A stretch of DNA of 64,000 nt. It comes from Cecembia calidifontis (GTDB lineage Bacteria; Bacteroidota; Bacteroidia; Cytophagales; Cyclobacteriaceae). This document shows, in pieces, positions 61,952 to 64,000 of this stretch. The stretch covers positions 3,704,501-3,768,500 of the forward strand of contig NZ_SGXG01000001.1 in the NCBI RefSeq assembly GCF_004216715.1, in the 5' to 3' direction. Made by a program: the position numbers and the translations under genes. The stretch's first letter is position 1. Every line of letters begins with the position of its first letter. The notes under the pieces were generated by a model, which was given only the letters and a program-made list of their open reading frames with translations, was not told the origin of the DNA and searched no databases.

Positions 61952-63304
61952 TTATTTTTTCTTACTGTTTTCAGCCTTTTCCCTGGAAGTATAGTAATCA
62001 GGTGGGAATCCGTTAAGTTGTCGCCATAATTCATACCAAAGAGGCACATCATTGAGAAGCGCTATACCGTCCGCTCCGGAACCAATTCTTAACTTGTCCG
62101 GCCAAGGTTTGTCCTCTGGATCTTCCACCACCAAAATCCTGTATTTCCCATCAGGACCAGCAAAATTATCTATGGCATGTACCACGCCTCCAAAGGTACC
62201 ATTGGTGATTTGCGGCCAACCCGAGAACACAATTGCAGGCCAACCATCAAAAATAAACCTTACCTTATTTCCTAGTCTGATCAATGGGAAATCAACAGGT
62301 TCTACAAACATCTCAACAGCAAGTTGTGCATTTCCTGGAAGAATACTGATGATTTCTGCTCCTTCCTTAATGGTCTCACCTATACCGACCTGGATAGCCC
62401 GTGTGATGTAACCGTCCTGCGGAGCAAGAATATACCTATAACCTGTTCTAACTTCATAATTGGCGTACTGATTTTCGAGCTTCGTAGCTGTAGCTTCGGC
62501 ATCAAACTGAGCAGACATGGATTCGTACATGTCCGCAGTGGCTTTTGCCATTCTATCCCTGAAATCATTATCGATGGCATTCAGTTCAATTTGGGCAGCA
62601 ATACGGGCATTGATGCTTTGTAGGAGTTTATTTTCTGCAGCAATCAAATTGGCCTGCACCTCCTGGAATCTCAGTTGCCTTTGCTCAAAGTCCGTCAAGG
62701 AACGTAACCCTTCTTTATAAAGCTTCTCTGCTCGGCCGAGCTGCTCCTCTCCTATTTTAAAATTGACTTTGGCCTGTTCAAACTTGATACTGTCAGAAGT
62801 TACCTCGAGCATCGCCATTTGGAGACGGTTTTCAGCCTGTTCCCTTCTGAGTTTGTTATTTTCCCTTAAGGCCCCAATTTGTATTTCCAGTGATTTTACT
62901 TTTTCAGAATAGGACTTGGCTGCCATCATTTTGGCGTCAACCTGAAGTTTCGTCCTTTCCAAAAGCTGTGGATCGAAATAATCATCCTTGATTTCAGATA
63001 CAAGCAAAACAGTATCACCCTTCTGTACATAATCACCTTCTCCCACATACCATTTCTCAATTCTACCAGCAATGATGGAATGTACCGTTTGAGGCCGCTG
63101 CTCTGGCCTAAGGGCAGTTACAAAACCTTTTGACCTGATATTCTGGGTCCAAGGCAAGAACAAAAACAAGAATGCACCGACCAAAAACCAGATAAGTATC
63201 TGAATACGCTTCCTGCTTTCATTTTTGGGATAGCTCATCCCCAAACTTTTGTAATCCTCAAAGGAAGCTTTGCCCCCGATTTTATTTTTTGAAATATCTA
63301 TCAT
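61952..63304 (-). CDS. HlyD-family membrane fusion protein
   Basis: The 450-residue adaptor joins an inner-membrane ABC exporter to TolC. One transmembrane helix (about residues 33-52, LIWFLVGAFLFLFLPW), a lipoyl half-domain (SIIAGRIEKWYVGEGDYVQKGDTVLLV in parts), a long coiled coil (about 110-290, with AEKLYKEGLRSLTDFEQRQLRFQEVQA read in parts) and the second lipoyl/beta-barrel (ILAPQDGYITRAIQVGIGETIKEG). Spacing of 11 nt to the ABC gene and 3 nt to tolC shows a single operon. Cargo is unknown. Confidence 0.92.
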   Translation of the reverse strand: MIDISKNKIGGKASFEDYKSLGMSYPKNESRKRIQILIWFLVGAFLFLFLPWTQNIRSKGFVTALRPEQRPQTVHSIIAGRIEKWYVGEGDYVQKGDTVLLVSEIKDDYFDPQLLERTKLQVDAKMMAAKSYSEKVKSLEIQIGALRENNKLRREQAENRLQMAMLEVTSDSIKFEQAKVNFKIGEEQLGRAEKLYKEGLRSLTDFEQRQLRFQEVQANLIAAENKLLQSINARIAAQIELNAIDNDFRDRMAKATADMYESMSAQFDAEATATKLENQYANYEVRTGYRYILAPQDGYITRAIQVGIGETIKEGAEIISILPGNAQLAVEMFVEPVDFPLIRLGNKVRFIFDGWPAIVFSGWPQITNGTFGGVVHAIDNFAGPDGKYRILVVEDPEDKPWPDKLRIGSGADGIALLNDVPLWYELWRQLNGFPPDYYTSREKAENSKKK

Positions 63305-63315
63305 AGGGATTGGGA

Positions 63316-64000
63316 TTAATTCTTTTTACTTTTCAAATAGACTTCACTGCTACCATCAAAAACAACCCTGCCTTCATCTAATTCAATGACTCTTGGGAAT
63401 TTTTTAATGGTCTCGGGATCTTCAGAAACCATTAACAAAGTCCAGTTTCCGTTTAACAAGTAATTGATATACCTTTCCTTCTCCTCATCACCAAAAGAAG
63501 AGATTACATCTTCCAGCAACAAAGCCTTTGGGAAATTGACCAAACATCTCGCTAGAATAATTTTGCTTATCACGGATTTGCTCAAATTTTTGCCTTCTGG
63601 CATCAGGACGGTATCCCAGTCTTCTGTCAGCTGATAAATATATTCCTTCAATCCTACCAGCTCGATGATATCCCTGACATGCTTGTCCCCTACATCCTTT
63701 TTTAATGTAATATTATCATAGATTGAACCATGGAAAATGGACTGATGGGAAAGGCTATCCCCAATATAGCTTCTTAGCCTGTCCAGATTCATAGTATCTA
63801 TTGGCAGGCCGTTGACAATTATCCTTCCCCTATAATCGGAGTACAAGCCGGCCATCAGGTACATGAGAGTACTCTTTCCACTTCCGCTTTTGCCAGTCAA
63901 AATTACTTTCTCTCCAGGTTTGAGATGGAAAGAAACATCCTTTAAAATTTCAAAACTGGTATCTTTTGACTTGAAAGAAAGGTCTCTTATCTCAAACTCC
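63316..64000 (-). CDS. ABC transporter ATPase domain with altered catalytic motifs (5' part beyond window)
   Basis: This is the C-terminal nucleotide-binding domain of an ABC exporter; the upstream portion runs off the window. It reads EIRDLSFK, then the Walker A loop GKSGSGKST. Other motifs deviate. The signature is LSKSVISKI rather than LSGGQ. Walker B reads ALLLEDVISSF, where E and D are exchanged against the usual DE. The H-loop is LLMVSEDPE without His, and the Q-loop Gln is displaced. The protein is a component of a HlyD/TolC-coupled exporter. It may be a degenerate half of a heterodimer, or an ATPase with low turnover. A membrane domain upstream is expected but not visible. Confidence 0.85.
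   Translation of the reverse strand, partial: EFEIRDLSFKSKDTSFEILKDVSFHLKPGEKVILTGKSGSGKSTLMYLMAGLYSDYRGRIIVNGLPIDTMNLDRLRSYIGDSLSHQSIFHGSIYDNITLKKDVGDKHVRDIIELVGLKEYIYQLTEDWDTVLMPEGKNLSKSVISKIILARCLVNFPKALLLEDVISSFGDEEKERYINYLLNGNWTLLMVSEDPETIKKFPRVIELDEGRVVFDGSSEVYLKSKKN

Overview
The window looks like a chromosomal segment of a Bacteroidota bacterium of the order Cytophagales, most likely Cyclobacteriaceae (genus not determinable by eye). The signs are a giant SprB-like adhesin with a type IX secretion (T9SS) C-terminal domain and its PorP/SprF partner, many Bacteroidota-specific families (DUF2490, DUF3078, DUF4136, DUF6515-like), low GC, no clear Shine-Dalgarno sequences, and promoters of the TTG...TAnnTTTG type.

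Layout. 1-2734: the 5' part of an IS256-family transposase, then a DUF6515-like secreted-protein gene cut in two by an IS1380-family element. 3574-5028: small secreted proteins. 5092-15405: a hexuronate/keto-acid catabolic locus. It has a TRAP transporter (dctPQM), KDPG aldolase, KDG kinase, altronate dehydratase, tagaturonate reductase, a YiaK-like 3-dehydro-L-gulonate dehydrogenase and a Gfo/Idh oxidoreductase; the uronate isomerase is absent from the window. 16357-27128: a roughly 2,680-residue SprB-repeat protein and its SprF-like partner, separated by a second, almost identical IS1380 copy. 27125-31006: a DUF2490 protein and a Preiss-Handler NAD salvage operon (pncB, a PRPP synthetase, pncA). 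31161-42524: housekeeping genes (EamA transporter, LolD-like ATPase, sucC, tRNA-Arg, universal stress protein, POT peptide transporter, ATP-type PEP carboxykinase) with several small conserved genes, including a 67-residue protein that is 64% Asp/Glu. 42618-43952: an IS4-family element. 43985-53769: cyclophilin, nucleoside transporter, bifunctional nuclease, etfBA, TPR protein, MDR oxidoreductase, dnaB, an Mpl-like ligase and a DnaQ-type exonuclease. 53863-56213: an alpha/beta-hydrolase lipoprotein gene cut by another IS4-family element. 56192-60552: outer-membrane barrel, M48 peptidase, DUF4442 protein, carboxypeptidase-regulatory-like protein and a GluQ-type enzyme. 60566-64000: TolC, HlyD and an ABC ATPase with unusual catalytic motifs.

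Main theme. Recent transposition has reshaped this segment. Five insertion sequences are present, and four are complete with exact target duplications (GACTA, TAATA, AGTATTTAT, ATTGGTATAT). Removing each element in silico restores an intact 421-codon gene, a 30-nt sprB-sprF spacing, a canonical promoter for the cyclophilin gene, and a 315-residue hydrolase. The insertions therefore produced two pseudogenes, one probably polar operon break and one split promoter. No CRISPR array, prophage or recognisable defence island was seen. The least explained items are the hyperacidic miniprotein, the ABC ATPase with altered signature, Walker B and H-loop, and the divergent PRPP synthetase tied to NAD salvage.
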